A stretch of DNA of 64,000 nt from Orobanche coerulescens (Eukaryota > Streptophyta > Magnoliopsida > Lamiales > Orobanchaceae), in NCBI GenBank assembly GCA_033398695.1, contig JAWKAU010000040.1, positions 558,001-622,000 of the forward strand. The letters run 5' to 3'. Made by a program: the position numbers and the translations under genes. The notes below the pieces were generated by a model. That model was not told the origin of the DNA. It searched no databases and saw nothing but the letters and a program-made list of their open reading frames with translations. This document shows, piece after piece, positions 23,346 through 35,067 of the stretch. Each line of letters begins with the position of its first letter. Position 1 is the first letter of the stretch.

Positions 23346-25089
23346 CTTTGGGTCAGGGAGTGTATCACCACTCCGGCTTACTCGATCTCCTTGAATGGGG
23401 ATGCTGAGGGTATCTTTAGGGGCCGTAGGAGGCTGAGGCAGGGTGACCCTATCTCTCCGTATCTGTTTGTTATTGTTATGGAGGTCCTCCATGGTATTAT
23501 CGCCCATGAGATCGCTCAGACTCCGGGGTTCAGATTCCACTGGAAGTGTTTGGCTACACGCACCTTCATGCTTGCTTTTGCCGATGACCTCCTCCTTTTA
23601 CGTAATCGATGTTGTCTCTGTCGGTGTTCTTAAGAAAAGTATTGAGATCTTTGCTTCCCTTTACGGACTACGGGCAACCGAGTAAGAGTAATATCTTTCT
23701 TTCGGCTAGTGCTCAGTGCGGGGCCCCGGTTCAGCGGTTGTTAGGGTTTCGACTAGGTCGGCTTCTGTGAGGTATTTGGGAGTTCCCTTGATTACTTCTA
23801 AGTGACAATTGCTATGTGTTCCCCTTTGATTGATTCGATTGATGGTAAATGCGAGTTCGTGGGCTAATCTTGCTCTTTCCATGGCGGTCGGTGCCGGCTT
23901 ATTCGCTCTGTCTTATCTTCTTTACATATTTATTGGGTTTGGTAGTTTTATTTTGCCTAAGGGCGTTCTCTCTTTGATTGAGAAACGTATCGGGCGGTTC
24001 CTCTGCGAGGTTCTCATGATTCGGGCACGGCCAAGGTGGCACAGGCTAAGGTTTGCTTGGATGTGGATTGTGGGGGCCGTGGCATCATTCCGTTGAGGCT
24101 CGGAATCGGGCGATGGCTCGTCATATCTCAGGCTCTTATCACGGGCTCTAATCGTTGCATGCAGGTTAATTGGGTTCGGACTTTTAGGTTGCGGCGGTGT
24201 TCTTTACGGGACCTTAGTGTTTCTCGACTTGACTTGGTATTGGCCTCGGCTTACGAAGCTGCGTCCCCTTGTTATGGGAGCATTTCGGTATTCCATTGGA
24301 GATGGCTCATCCTTCTTCTTGTGGTCGGACCCTGGCATTCTATGGGTGTGATTAGGCATTCCGTTCCTAGAGCTCCTCTGGTCGGCATCGACGTGGGTGC
24401 TAGGCTTGGTTCGGTTATAGTTGAGGGTTCTTGGGAGTGGCCGGTGGTGGATAGGCCCGAGCTTTTGCGGTTATACCTTTGCCACATATTAATGGGGGTC
24501 GGGATCGCGTTTTATGGAGACCGCTTAGTTCGGGAATTTTTCTTCCTCTTACGCTCTTCGGTTCCTCGGAGGTTATTCGCCCCCTGTTCCTTGGGCTCCG
24601 CTCTTGCACGGACCGGAAAGATCCGAGACACTCTTTCATCCTCTGGTTGGCTATTCGGGAGCGGTTATCGACTATGGATAAGCCTTGGCTTGACATATTG
24701 ATGGGATTTGTGTCCTTTGTGGTATGGCGGTAGAGACGCACTCCCACCTATTCTTTCAGTGCCCTTATTCTAGGAGGTGTATTTCTATTGCTAGGAGGGC
24801 CGTCCGCTTTCGTTGGCCTCACTCTGTGTGGAGCTCGGGGGTATTGTGGGCTGCTAGGAGGTGGAGAGGTAAGCACGTGGTCAACGTGGCTTACCGTATT
24901 CTTCTGGCTGCGTTGGTCTATTTGATCTGGCAGGAGAGGAACGAGAGGAGGTTTGGCCAGAGCCGTCGAGATCCTCATTCGGTTACTTTCCAGGGGATAG
25001 GTCTTGTTCGTGATATTATCTCTCATAGATGGCCCGGTCGTTCTCTATCTACTGTGGCTCTTCGTCGTATTTGGAAGATAGCTTGGTAG
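23346..25089 (+). pseudogene. LINE ORF2, C-terminal part, broken
   Basis: RT palm motifs occupy 23346-23633 (catalytic FADD). A frameshift breaks the frame near 23620. 23640-24720 encodes the connection region in several shifted frames. 24724-25089 encodes the zf-RVT region (FFQCPYSRRCISIARRA, LVYLIWQERNERRF). The endonuclease and N-terminal RT are absent because of the 5' truncation. It cannot encode an active protein. Confidence 0.85.
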
Positions 25090-25281
25090 TTCCTCTTTTG
25101 TTTGTATCTTTCTAGGCTTTGTAGCTTTGGTAGCCATTTGTTCGTAGGCTTTGTTTTCCTTCTTTTGCTCTTTGTTACGTTGTTTGGTGCACCATTCTAT
25201 ATGGTTGTCGGGTATTGGCCAGCCTTTCTTGGCCACTCTTATTTTATTTATGCAATTGACTTTTCCCAAAAAAAAAAAAAA
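23346..25281 (+). mobile_element. 5'-truncated L1-type LINE insertion
   Basis: It starts inside ORF2 RT and ends in a 14-A tail (25268-25281), bounded by the 12-bp duplication. RT motifs: CITTPAYSISLNGDAEG, RRLRQGDPISPYLFVIVMEV and FADDLLLL. A zinc-binding RT-associated domain lies near the end (AVETHSHLFFQCPYSRR). 5' truncation, poly-A and target duplication are the hallmarks of target-primed reverse transcription. Confidence 0.93.
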
Positions 25282-25292
25282 GTCGATTCCCC

Positions 25293-27408
25293 TTAAAGAG
25301 AAACCCACCGTGTATCATAAATTTCTCGAAGGACCAGATTTAAATCCGGTAAAAATCTCTCCGAGATCAGCATCGTCAACATAATACTCTTTCACCATCT
25401 CGAACCCAAGTAAACGCACCTCAAGAGTAGACAGTAAAGCATGCCGTCTAGATAATACATCCACAACAACATTGCTTTTACCGTCCTTATACTTTGATGA
25501 AAAGTGAAATGGTTGTAAGAACTCCACCCACTTAGAATGTCTCGGACTTAACTTGTGTTGTCCGTTAATATACTTCAATGATTTATGGTCCGAATGTAGG
25601 ATAAAATGCTTCGGCTGAAGATAGTGACTCCAATGATCTAGAGCCCTCACAATAGCATAGAACTCTTTGTCGTACGTACAATAATTGAGACGAGCACCGT
25701 TTAACTTTTCTGAAAAATAAGCAATATGATGCTTTCCTTGAATAAGAACCGCTCCAATGCCAACTCCGCTAGCATCACACTCTACTTCGAATGGTTGTGA
25801 AAAATCGAGTAATGCCAAGATTGGTGCTTCACACAACTTTGTTTTTAATTTTTTGAACGACTCTTGGGCATCCCTGCTCCATTTAAACGTACCTTTTTTC
25901 AAACATTCCATTATCGGACTTGTAATGGTGCTAAAATCACAAAAAATCTCCAGTAGAATGAAGCAAGTCCGTGGAACGACCTAACTTCTGTCATGGTAGT
26001 AGGAATCGGCCATGACTTAATTGCTTCGATCTTGGTTTCAACCGACACTCCTTCCTTCAAAACGATATAGCAAAGAAAGACTATACTTTCGACTAAGAAT
26101 GAGCACTTCTCCTTTTTTCCATACAGCCTTCGGTCCCTAAGGGTCTCGAAGACTTGCCGTAAGTGTCCGAAATGTTCTTGCAACGATCGGCTATAAATCA
26201 AAATATCATCCAACTACACAACTACAAATTTCCCCAAAAATGGCTTAAGTACCTCATTCATCAAACGCATGAAAGTACTCAGCGCATTTATAAGACTGAA
26301 CGGCATAACAGTCCCATTCATGCAGCCCGTGTTTAGTTTTGAAAGCCGTCTTCCATTCATCACCTTTTCGCATATGAATTTGGTGATAACCACTCCGCAA
26401 ATCGACTTTTGAAAAGATCACGAATCCGTGTAGTTCGTCCAACATGTCATCAAGTCTCGGAATCGGGAATCAATACTTGATTGTTATGTTATTCACGGCT
26501 CGACTATCAATACATATTCACCAAGATCCATCCTTCTTAGGAACAAGCAAAACCGGGACTGAACACGGACTTGGACTTTCTCGAACATATCCGCGGTTCA
26601 TTAACTCCTCAATTTGTTTTTGTAGTTCCTTCGTTTCTTCGGGATTACACCTATAGGCAGCCTTGTTGGGGAGCAATGCACCCAGTATGAGATCGATTTG
26701 ATGTTCAATCCCATGAATAGGAGGCAAACCCGATGGCAACTCTTCGGGAAAAACATCCACAAATTCGTGTAGTAAAGCGTCTATCTTTCCTTCGTTTTGC
26801 ACAACCATGTTATCGTTCCGTACCTCTTTTAATATTAACAAGTACATGCACTCACCAACATCAATAGTGTGTTCCATCTCCCGCTCGCTAGCAAACATGG
26901 TAAGTTTCGGTTTTTCAACCCGATTAGAGCGAATAGCTTGAAGTGACATCGGTTTAAGCACAATTTTTTTCCCTTATCCCGTAATTCATATTCATTGCTT
27001 CTTCCTTGATATAAAACATCTCTATCAAACATCATGGACGTCCCAAAAGTACATGATATGCACCCATTGGGAGAACATCACATAATACGTTGTCATCATA
27101 CGAGCCCATGGTTAATCCGATCCTCACTTGTTTTGTCACCATTATTTTGCTCCCATCATCGAGTCAATGTAAAGTGTAAGGTTTCAGATGAGTCGTAGTG
27201 GTCAGCCCGAGTTTAGTCACCATCTCACTCGAAGCGACGTTGGTGCAACTCCCTCCATCAATGATCAAACTACACCATTTATTCCCGACTTGACACTTCG
27301 TGTGAAATATTTGATCCTGCTGTTCCAAATCATTCGAAACAGATTTGGCTTGTAAGTACGAGGAACCAAAGCCGTGTCATAGTTTGGAGCATCGTAAGTT
27401 TCACATTC
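25293..27408 (-). pseudogene. pol: Protease, RT and RNase H of element H
   Basis: Minus strand. 27050-27408 is a frameshifted protease ([12 protein letters not shown] region near 27235-27270). 26518-26961 is the linker and RT N-terminus ([28 protein letters not shown]). 26254-26445 is the RT palm ([19 protein letters not shown]). 25911-26213 starts at the catalytic MDDILIYS, with a stop just before it replacing the Tyr of YxDD. 25315-25911 is RNase H ([44 protein letters not shown]). At least five breaks. Element sequence left of 25293 continues at 23345 across the LINE. Confidence 0.86.
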
Positions 27409-28362
27409 TTATTCTTCTTCGTCCTCCACGTTGAAATCAAACACATCTACCAGTCTTTCCTTTTGGTCCTCGACCAACAACTCGTCTCGGATCGTGACAA
27501 CTTTTCTTTGCGTCACCACTCGTTTGTTCGGACAAGAATTTTGATAATGACCGAACCCTTGACATTTGAAACATCGTACCTTAGTTAAACTCATCTCCTT
27601 CGGCACGTAGGGGGATTTAGAAACCGTAGTAGAGGTAGGAGTCGGTACGGTTGTTTTAGTAGCTGAACTAGAACCGATACTTGGGTTCCCGAATTTGGAG
27701 GAAAACTCGGGTTTATAAAAATTCATCTTGTTTTGAGCTTCCAACTTCACACATAGTCCACACAATGTATCAAAGTCTTCGTATGGGTATAATTCCACTG
27801 AGTTAGCTATGTTTTGGTTCAATCCACGCAAGAAACGCGACATCTTCTGCTCCTCATTATCCTCTATTTCTCCCATTAAGGTTAAATTTTCGAACTCCTC
27901 AAGGTATTCACTGACACTTAACTTTTCTTGCATGAGGTCGGCAATAATCCGGTATAAGGACAACCGATGTGATGTTGGTACATATCTTTTATGAAGTTTT
28001 CTTTTTAATGAATCCCATGAATGGATCTTTTCTTTCCCCGCACGAGCGCTTTGTGTTTTTACTCTTTTGAACCAAAGCGAAGCGCCTTTTCCCAACTTGA
28101 GAATTGCATACTTGCAACGTTTCTCATCGTTGAGGTCTTTAAACTCGAACATGCGATCAATTTTATGTTTCCATTCCAAGTAAACTTCAAGGTCTGTCCC
28201 GCCAACGAACTCCGGAAGCTCGTTAACTTTGAATTATTCGACATGGCGTGAGGGTCGTTCATAATCACCACGCCTAGGTTGCCAACGCTGGTCGTGTTGT
28301 TCTGGTATTGCACGCAACGCATCGCGAAGTTTTGCCAAGAAATCAGCGTCGTTGAGATCCAT
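27409..28362 (-). pseudogene. gag: Gag of element H
   Basis: The start at 28362 (MDLNDADFLAKL) matches sister copies. A stop near 28234 falls in [19 protein letters not shown]. The rest is open from 28179: capsid core [12 protein letters not shown] and [17 protein letters not shown], zinc knuckle [18 protein letters not shown] near 27520-27580, then an acidic run ending EDEEE at a stop. Confidence 0.87.
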
Positions 28363-28391
28363 AATGCCAAATATCAAGAATCGGGGCTCCG

Positions 28392-28946
28392 ATGCCACTT
28401 ATGATGCGAAATCTCTTTCGGTACAGCGGAAGGTTGTTTCACGAGCGGAAGCGAACAGCACTTAGCCAAAAGGAATCGAACATCACAGTTAGGAACTGAC
28501 AGGAACGGATAGCAACATTTCGATACAGCAACAATAATGGACAGCGGCACACGGACAAGACAAGAACTGATAACATCAGTTCGATACAGCAACAATAATG
28601 GACAGCAGCACGCATCAAGATAGGAACTGGCCAAGGGGAAATGAACCGGAATAGGCAACTCCAAATAGCGGCATTCAAAAACAGCAAGTTTCGGTCAGAT
28701 GCAATGGAACAGGAAGCAAGCTTCGAACAATCGAACAACAATTGATGCGAACTTCCGATCAGGTACAACCCTTTATCGAAAGCAAAAGGAATGTCTTTTC
28801 GAACAGGGAACACGAACAAAAAGTTGAAGTATGGAACGAAATGTAAGGACTATATGAAGAGGGGGAGTTTTTCTACCGAAACAGGACAAGAAACATGTGT
28901 TTATCGAACTAGACCTATAATTTGATAAGGTGATTTCTTCACAAGA
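28392..28946 (-). repeat. 5' LTR part of element H
   Basis: It ends at 28392 with GATTTCGCATCA, followed by the primer site TAAGTGGCATCGG. It is cut at 28946 in the middle of the hairpin module by the family E LTR. Confidence 0.85.
28901..28946 (-). other. Three-hairpin LTR module, copy 7, truncated by an insertion
   Basis: Only the long hairpin and half of the short one remain. The insertion of the family E LTR at 28947 cuts right after CAAGA. The long hairpin has an A-C mismatch. Confidence 0.7.
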
Positions 28947-28991
28947 TGATATGAACTTAGATATGATTGATTCGTTTTTCAAAGGTGATAT
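28947..28991 (-). repeat. Terminal piece of the family E LTR (element I), left of the family A insertion
   Basis: It starts TGATATGAAC at 28947, the complement of an LTR end TTCATATCA. The last five bases, GATAT, are duplicated at 50462-50466 on the far side of element J. The remainder of this LTR is 50467-51473. Confidence 0.8.
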
Positions 28992-29400
28992 TGATACGAA
29001 ACCGACTACTCCAAGCTAAGAAGACGAAGTAAGAATTGACGTAAAATGCCTCGACCATACTCCAACATACTTAGGCGAGAAAACAGATACGAGACACGAA
29101 GTTACCTTGATAATCGGAATTGGAGTAACTTAAACAAAAGGCAACTTGCATCTTGGAGGGGAAGAGGTCCAAGTGGTAAAGGCAAAACAATAAAAGAATT
29201 TTCAGCATTTTCTTTATTACAAAAGCAGCAGGATTCTCGGCAGCATGCTTTGTGAAAGGCGGCTATCAACTTGGAGACAAAGCCCAGCTTTTACTTTTGT
29301 CAGCAAGTGACATGAGGAACCTTTCTATCTTTTCCTTATTTTAAGACCAGCTTGTAATAGTTTAAGATTATCTTGTCAGGCTCTTGTCAGGCTACTTTTA

Positions 29401-29410
29401 CCTATAAATA
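29401..29410 (+). promoter_or_regulatory. Putative LTR TATA box
   Basis: CCTATAAATA, repeated at the same place in the 3' LTR (about 49885). It lies upstream of the hairpin module in every family A LTR examined. Confidence 0.6.
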
Positions 29411-29511
29411 GTGGCGATGAAGTTGTAATGAAAGATTATTGAATGTTAAAAGAAATAAGAATACACTTTGTGTTTTCCCTTGGTGAATGATTTTCATCAA
29501 AACTTGATTTT

Positions 29512-29602
29512 TATTCGACGCGTTTTCGAGTATTAATCTGATTGATTCTCAATAGGTCTTGAGAAGAAATCACTTTATCGAATTATAGGTCTAATTCGAT
29601 AA
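29512..29602 (+). other. Three-hairpin LTR module, copy 8 (reference copy)
   Basis: Hairpin 0: TATTCGA/TCGAGTA around CGCGTTT, with one U-G pair (29512-29532). Hairpin 1: GATTCTCAA and TTGAG around TAGGTC, closed outside by GATT/AATC (29544-29571). Hairpin 2: TTATCGAATTA and TAATTCGATAA around TAGGTC (29575-29602), 11 perfect pairs. Hairpins 1 and 2 share the loop and an A-U closing pair. Confidence 0.85.
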
Positions 29603-29967
29603 AACAACTGTTTTCTATCCTGTTTCGATATTCTTCTTGTTTCGATACAGGTTTGTACTTGTTCGGGTTTTAACATCAAGAGCTGTTCGATCGTTCGAAC
29701 TTGTTTCCTGTTTTTATTAGCATCCAACCGAAGTTTGCTGTTTCGAGTGCCGCTGTTTGGAGGTTACCTGTTTCGAGTCATTTCCATTGTCCAGTTCCTG
29801 TCTTGTTGCTGTATCGAGCTGCCATCATCATCGCGCGTGCATACCGCTAACCAGTGTTATCGCTGTAGCGAACTGTTGTTATCAGTTCCTGACAGTTTCT
29901 TGCTGATTCGCTTCCGCTTGTCAAAACAGCCTTTCGCTCGGAGCCCAAGTTCTTGATGTTTGGCATT

Positions 29968-30960
29968 ATGGATCTCAACGACGATGATTTCTTGGAAAAA
30001 CTTCGCGACGCATTGCGTGACGTACCAGAACAACGCGACCAGTGTTGCTAACCTAGGCGTGGTGACTATGAACGACCCTCATGCCATGTCGAAGAGTTCA
30101 AGGTGAACGAGCTTCCGGAGTTCGTTGACGGGACAGACCCTGAAGTTTACCTGGAATGGGAACATAAAATTGACCGCATGTTCGAGTTTAAAGACCTCGA
30201 CGATGAGAAACGGTGCAAGTATGCCATTCTCAAGTTGGGGAAAGGCGCTTCGCTTTGGTACGAAGGAGTAAAAACGCGGAGAACCCATGCAGGGAAAGAT
30301 AAAATCCATTTGTGGGATTCATTAAAAAGAAAACTTTGCAAAAGATATATACCAGCATCACATCGGTTGTCCTTGTACAGGAAGATTGCAGATCTCATGC
30401 AAGGAAAGTTGAATGTTAGTGAATACATTGAGGAGTTTGAGAATCTGACCTTAATGGGAGAAATAGAGGAGAATGAGGAGCAGAAGATGTCGCGATTCTT
30501 GCGTGGCTTGAACCGAAGCATAGCTAACTCGGTGTAACTGTATCCATACGAGGACTTCGATACATTATGTGGGCTATGTGTGAAGTTGGAAGCTCAAAAC
30601 AGGATGAAGTTGTATAAACCCGAGTTTCCGGTCAAGTTTGGAAACCCAAGTGTCGGTTCTAGTTCAACTACAGAGGCAACTGTACCGGCTCCGGTCCCTG
30701 TTGCAATTCCTAAGGCCCCCTACGTACCGAAGGAGACGAGTTTGGCTAAGATAATATGTTTCAAATGTCAAGGGTTCGAACATTATCAAAATGCTTGTCC
30801 GAACAAACGAGTGGTGACGCTAAGAGAAGCTGTCACGATCTGAGACGAGTTGTTAGTCGAGGACGAAAAAGAAAGACTGGATGATGTATTTGATTTCAGC
30901 ATGGAGGACGAAGAAGGAGAAGAATGTGAGACTTACGATGCTCCAAGCTATGACACGGAT
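29968..30960 (+). pseudogene. gag: Gag of element J
   Basis: Start MDLNDDDFLEKLRDALRDV. Same-frame stops at 30049-30051, 30535-30537 and 30841-30843. Capsid core [20 protein letters not shown] and FLRGLNRSIANSV. Zinc knuckle CFKCQGFEHYQNACPNKR near 30760-30810, with the usual GFGH altered to GFEH. An acidic linker follows. Only point nonsense changes separate the pieces up to 30843. Confidence 0.87.
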
Positions 30961-33091
30961 TTAGTTCTGCGTACGCTACAAAGCCAAAGCTGTTTTGAAT
31001 GACTCGGAACAGCGGGATCAAATATTTCACACGAAGTGTCGAATCGGGAATAAATGGTGTAGTTTGATCGTTGATTGAGGGAGTTGCACCAACGTAGCTT
31101 CCAGTGAGATGGTGACTAAACTCGGTCTGACCACTACGGTTCACCCGAAACCTTACACTTTGCATTGGCTCGATGATGGGAGCAAAATAAGGGTGACTAA
31201 ACAAGTGAGGATTGGACTAACCATGGGTTCATATGAAGAAAATGTATTATGTGATGTACTTCCGATGGATGCATGCCATGTACTTTTGGGGAGACCATGG
31301 ATGTTTGATAGGGACGTTTTACACCTGGGAAGAAGCAATGAGTACGGGTTACGGGATAAGGGCAAAAAGATTGTGCTTAAACCAATGTTACCTCAAGCTA
31401 TTCACTCTATGAGTTCTAGTCGGAGTGAAAAACCAAAACTGGCCATGTTTGCTAGCGAACGGGATGTAGAACATGCTATCAATGATGGCGAGTGCGTGTA
31501 CCTGTTGGTTCTGAAGGAGGCACATAATGATAACATGGTTGTGCGGAACGACGAAAGGATGGATGCCTTAGTACACGAATTTGCGGAGGTTTTTCCCGAA
31601 GAATTACCGTCGGGTTTGCCACCTATTCGTGGGATTGAACATCAGATCGACCTCATATCGGGTGCGTCACTCCCTAACAAAGCTGCCTATAGATGTAATC
31701 CCGAGGAGACGAAGGAATTACAAAATCAAATCGAAGAACTAATGAATTGTGGGTATGTTCGAGAAAGCCCAAGTCCTTGTGCGGTTCTGGTATTACTGGT
31801 TCCTAAGAAAGATGGATCTTGGCGAATGTGTATTGACAATCGAGCTGTGAATAATATAACCATCAAGTATCGATTTCCGATTCCGAGGCTTGATGACATG
31901 TTGGACGAATTACACGGATCCGTGATCTTTTCAAAAGTTGACCTACGAAGTGGTTATCACCAAATCCGGATGCGAGGAGGAGATGAGTGGAACATGACCT
32001 TCAAAACTAAACACGGGCTGTATGAATAGACCGTTATGCCGTTCGGTCTTACAAATGCGCTGAGTACCTTCATGCGCTTGATGAATGAGGTGCTTAAGCC
32101 ATTCTTGGGGAAATTTGTGGTTGTATATCTAGATGATATTTTGATTTATAGCCGATCGTTGCAAGAACATTTCGGACACTTGAGACAAGTCTTCGAAACC
32201 CTTAGGGACCAAAAGCTGTATGGAAAAAAGGAGAAGCGCTCATTTTTGGTCAAAAGTATAGTCTTTCTTGGCTATGTTGTTTCAAAGGACGGGGTGTTGG
32301 TCGATCAAGCAAAGATCGAAGCAATTAAGTCCTGGCCAGTGCCCACTATAGTGATGGAGGTTAGATTGTTCCACGGACTGGCTTCATTTTACCGAAGATT
32401 CATTCGAGATTTCAGCAACATTGCAAGCCCAATAACCGAGTGTTTGAAGAAAGGTATGTTTAATTGGAGTCGGGCTGCCCAGGAGTCGTTCGCAAATTTG
32501 AAAGCAAAGTTGTGCGAAGCACCAATCTTAGCATTATCCGATTTTTCGCAACCGTTCGAGGTAAAATGTGATGCTAGCGGAGTTGGCATTGGGGCGGTTC
32601 CCATTCAAGTAAAGCAGCCTATTGCTTATTTTTCAGAAAAGTTAAACGGTGCTCGTCTCAATTATACATATGACAAGGAGTTTTATGCTATTGTGAGAGC
32701 ACTAGATCATTGGAGTCACTATCTTCGGCCGAAGCATTTCATCATACATTCGGACCATGAATCCTTGAAGTATATTAACGTACAACACAAGTTATGTCCC
32801 AGGCATGCGAAGTGGGTGGAATTCTTACAATCATTTCACTTCTCATCAAAGTATAAGGATGGTAAGAGCAGTATTGTAGCAGATGCATTGTCTAGGCGTT
32901 ATGCCTTACTCTCTACTCTTGATGTTCGTTTGCTTGGATTCGAGACAGTGAAGGAGTATTACGATGGTGATGCGGATTTTGGCGAGACCTTCGCCCTTTG
33001 CAAATCTGGGCCGGTGGGAGAAATTTCGATAGAGGAAGGCTTCTTTTTTAAGGGAAATCGTCTTTGTCTACCCAAGCACACGGTTCGATAA
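30961..33091 (+). pseudogene. pol: Protease, RT and RNase H of element J
   Basis: A frameshift near 30975 precedes the protease. TGA at 31076-31078 falls inside the catalytic motif (Asp, then stop, where relatives have DGGS). 31109-32029: [61 protein letters not shown] at 32027-32029 replaces a residue before VMPFGLTNA. 32036-33091: intact YLDDILIYS, RNase H ([49 protein letters not shown]) and integrase zinc-finger start. TAA at 33089-33091. Confidence 0.88.
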
Positions 33092-34182
33092 TTGCTGGTT
33101 CGAGAGGCTCACGGGGGAGGTTTGGTTGGCCACTTTGGTTCGGCTAAGACATTAGATGTGCTTAAGGAACATTTTTATTGGCCAAAGATGCAGGGGGTGT
33201 TAATAATATAATTAGTAAATGTGTGACATGCCATGTTGCGAAGAGTTCGTTAAAACCAGGAGTCTACACACCTTTACCGATTCCAGAGAGGCCATGGGAA
33301 GATGTCTCGGTGGATTTTATTGTGGCTTTACCTCGTACTCAACGAGGGAGGGATGCGATTATGGTAGTCGTAGATCGTTTTTCGAAAATCGCTCATTTCG
33401 TAGCGTGCCACAAGACAGACGATGCAAGCAATGTGGCAGACTTATATTTTCGAGAGGTGGTACATTTACATGGGATCCCGAAGACTATTGTTTCCGATCG
33501 AGACTCCAAATTTCTCAGCTACTTTTGGAACACCCTATGGAGGAAGGTGGGAACAAAACTCTTATTGAGCACTTCACACCACCCTCAAACCGATGGGCAA
33601 ACTGAAGTGACTAATCGAACACTGGGAACACTGTTGCGAGGCTTGGTAAGCAAAACACAAAAGGACTGGGATCTAAAACTGGCACACGTGGAGTTTGCTT
33701 ACAACCGTTCTCCTACTTATGCCACGGCGCGGTCTCCATTCGAAGTAGTTTATGACCTGAATCCTTACATACCGCTAGACTTAATTCCATTACCGAATGA
33801 CGAATTGGTGCATAAGGATGCGGAGTCAAAACTGAAATCAATGATGAAATTGCACAAACAAGTGCGGGACCGAATCAAGGAGATAAACGAGACGTACAAA
33901 ATGAAGTCGAACAAGCAATGAAAACCAAGATTATTCGAGGTTGGAGATAGTTTGGGTGCATTTGAGGAAGGAACGATTCCCGAGTAAGCGTAAGAACAAG
34001 TTAATGCCACGAACTGAGGGACCATTTAAAATAGTTGTGAAGGTGAACGACAATTCTTACAAGTTAGAACTTCCGGGTGATTATGGAGTGCATGCTACTT
34101 TCAACATAGGTGATCTATCTCCTTATCTCGACAACGATGGGATTGCAGAATTGAGGACAATTCCTTTTAAAGAAGGAGGGAA
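33092..34182 (+). pseudogene. pol: Integrase of element J
   Basis: Frameshift near 33180, then CVTCHVAKS, VSVDFIVALP (first Asp), [18 protein letters not shown] (second Asp), [17 protein letters not shown] (Glu) and VEFAYNRSP to TGA 33919-33921. After another frameshift: VWVHLRKERFPSKRKNK, YGVHATFNIGDLSPY and LRTIPFKEGGND, running into the LTR start. The polypurine tract AAAGAAGGAGGGAA ends at 34182. Confidence 0.88.
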
Positions 34183-34261
34183 TGATACGAAACCGACTAC
34201 TCCAAGAAGGAGGGAATGATACGAAACCGACAACGATGGGATTGCAGAATTGAGGACAATT
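34183..34261. other. 3' LTR start of element J followed by templated filler at a deletion junction
   Basis: 24 bp of LTR start (34183-34206) are followed by a second copy of about 25 bp from the purine tract into the LTR start. A second copy of about 30 bp from upstream integrase (AACGATGGGATTGCAG onward, first copy near 34134-34163) comes next. The sequence then switches to minus-strand gag of element K. Copying of nearby sequence at a break is typical of synthesis-dependent end joining. Confidence 0.8.
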
Positions 34262-35017
34262 TCTTTTGGGGTGATAGGAGTTTTTTGAATGGTAGTAACG
34301 GGTTGGCTTGTGGTGACAGTTTTTGGAAACGAGCTAGAACTCGCGCCAAAGTTGGTATTTCCGTATTTAGATGGGAATTCGGGTTTAGAAAGTTTTGTTT
34401 TGTTTTGATTCTCCAACTTTATGCAAAGTCCGCATAAAGTATCAAAGTCGGAATAGGGGTAGAGTTCCACGGAATTAGCAATATTTTTGTTCAAACCTCG
34501 TAGGAAACGGGACATCCGCAATTCTTCGCTTTCTTCAAGTTCTCCCATCAAGGATAAGTTTTCAAACTCCTCGATGTACTCCTCGACACTTAGCTTTCCT
34601 TGCGTGAGGTCAGAAATTTTTCGATACAAGCTTAACTTGTGTGTAGGGACATATCTTTTTCGTAGTTTCTTTTAGAGAATCCCACGAACGTATCTTCTCT
34701 TTTAAACACGAACTCTTTGTGTCTTCATTCGCTCAAACCAAAGGAAGCTCCTTTCCAAGTTTGAGAATCGCATACTTGCAACGTACCTCGTCATTGAGAT
34801 CCTTGAACTCAAACATTCGTTCAATTTTCTTTCCCATTCCAAATAAACCTCGGGATCGGTGCCGCCTACGAACTCGGAAGTTCGCTTGTCTTGTATTCAT
34901 CGGCATGTCGTGGTGCATGCATGGTGTCGTATCCTCGTCGTGCATGGATTAAGGCTCCGGTAAGCCACGAAGAAGAGCGTCACGTAGTTGTGCTACTTCT
35001 TCATCGGTGAATGCCAT
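34262..35017 (-). pseudogene. gag: Second Gag copy of tandem element K, truncated
   Basis: Start [19 protein letters not shown] at 35015-35017. Nearly identical to the first copy at 39440-40215 but with small indels (for example in the region of 34660-34760 and 34830-34900). It is cut off at KTPITPKE, at the filler junction. The zinc knuckle is missing. Confidence 0.87.
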
Positions 35018-35067
35018 CTTCTTGAGTAACGTCGAAGCTGTGAGACAAATGGCTCCGATACCACTTA

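Larger units (their letters stand above)
21576..28946 (-). mobile_element. Family A CRM-like element H, split by a LINE
   Basis: On the minus strand: partial 5' LTR 28392-28946, gag, protease, RT, RNase H, integrase, partial 3' LTR 21576-22237. The two LTR parts share distinctive sequence (ATGTAAGGACT next to AGTTTTTCTACCGAAACAGG). The 3' LTR end was removed by the LTR insertion at 21575, and the 5' LTR start by the family E element at 28947. The coding region is full of frameshifts and stops. Confidence 0.85.
28992..29939 (+). repeat. 5' LTR of element J
   Basis: Starts TGATACGAAACC and encodes a copy of the polyprotein tail (VTLIIGIGVT-like, ending near 29130). Probable TATA box CCTATAAATA at 29401-29410. 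Hairpin module copy 8 starts about 80 nt after the expected transcription start. The last roughly 30 bp and half of the primer site are deleted: GCCTTTCGCTC joins GGAGCCC directly. Confidence 0.9.

Noticed and set aside
24036..24701. A 221-codon frame as an independent gene
   Set aside because: It is part of the LINE ORF2 connection region in a shifted frame, bounded by RT motifs upstream and the zinc-binding domain downstream.
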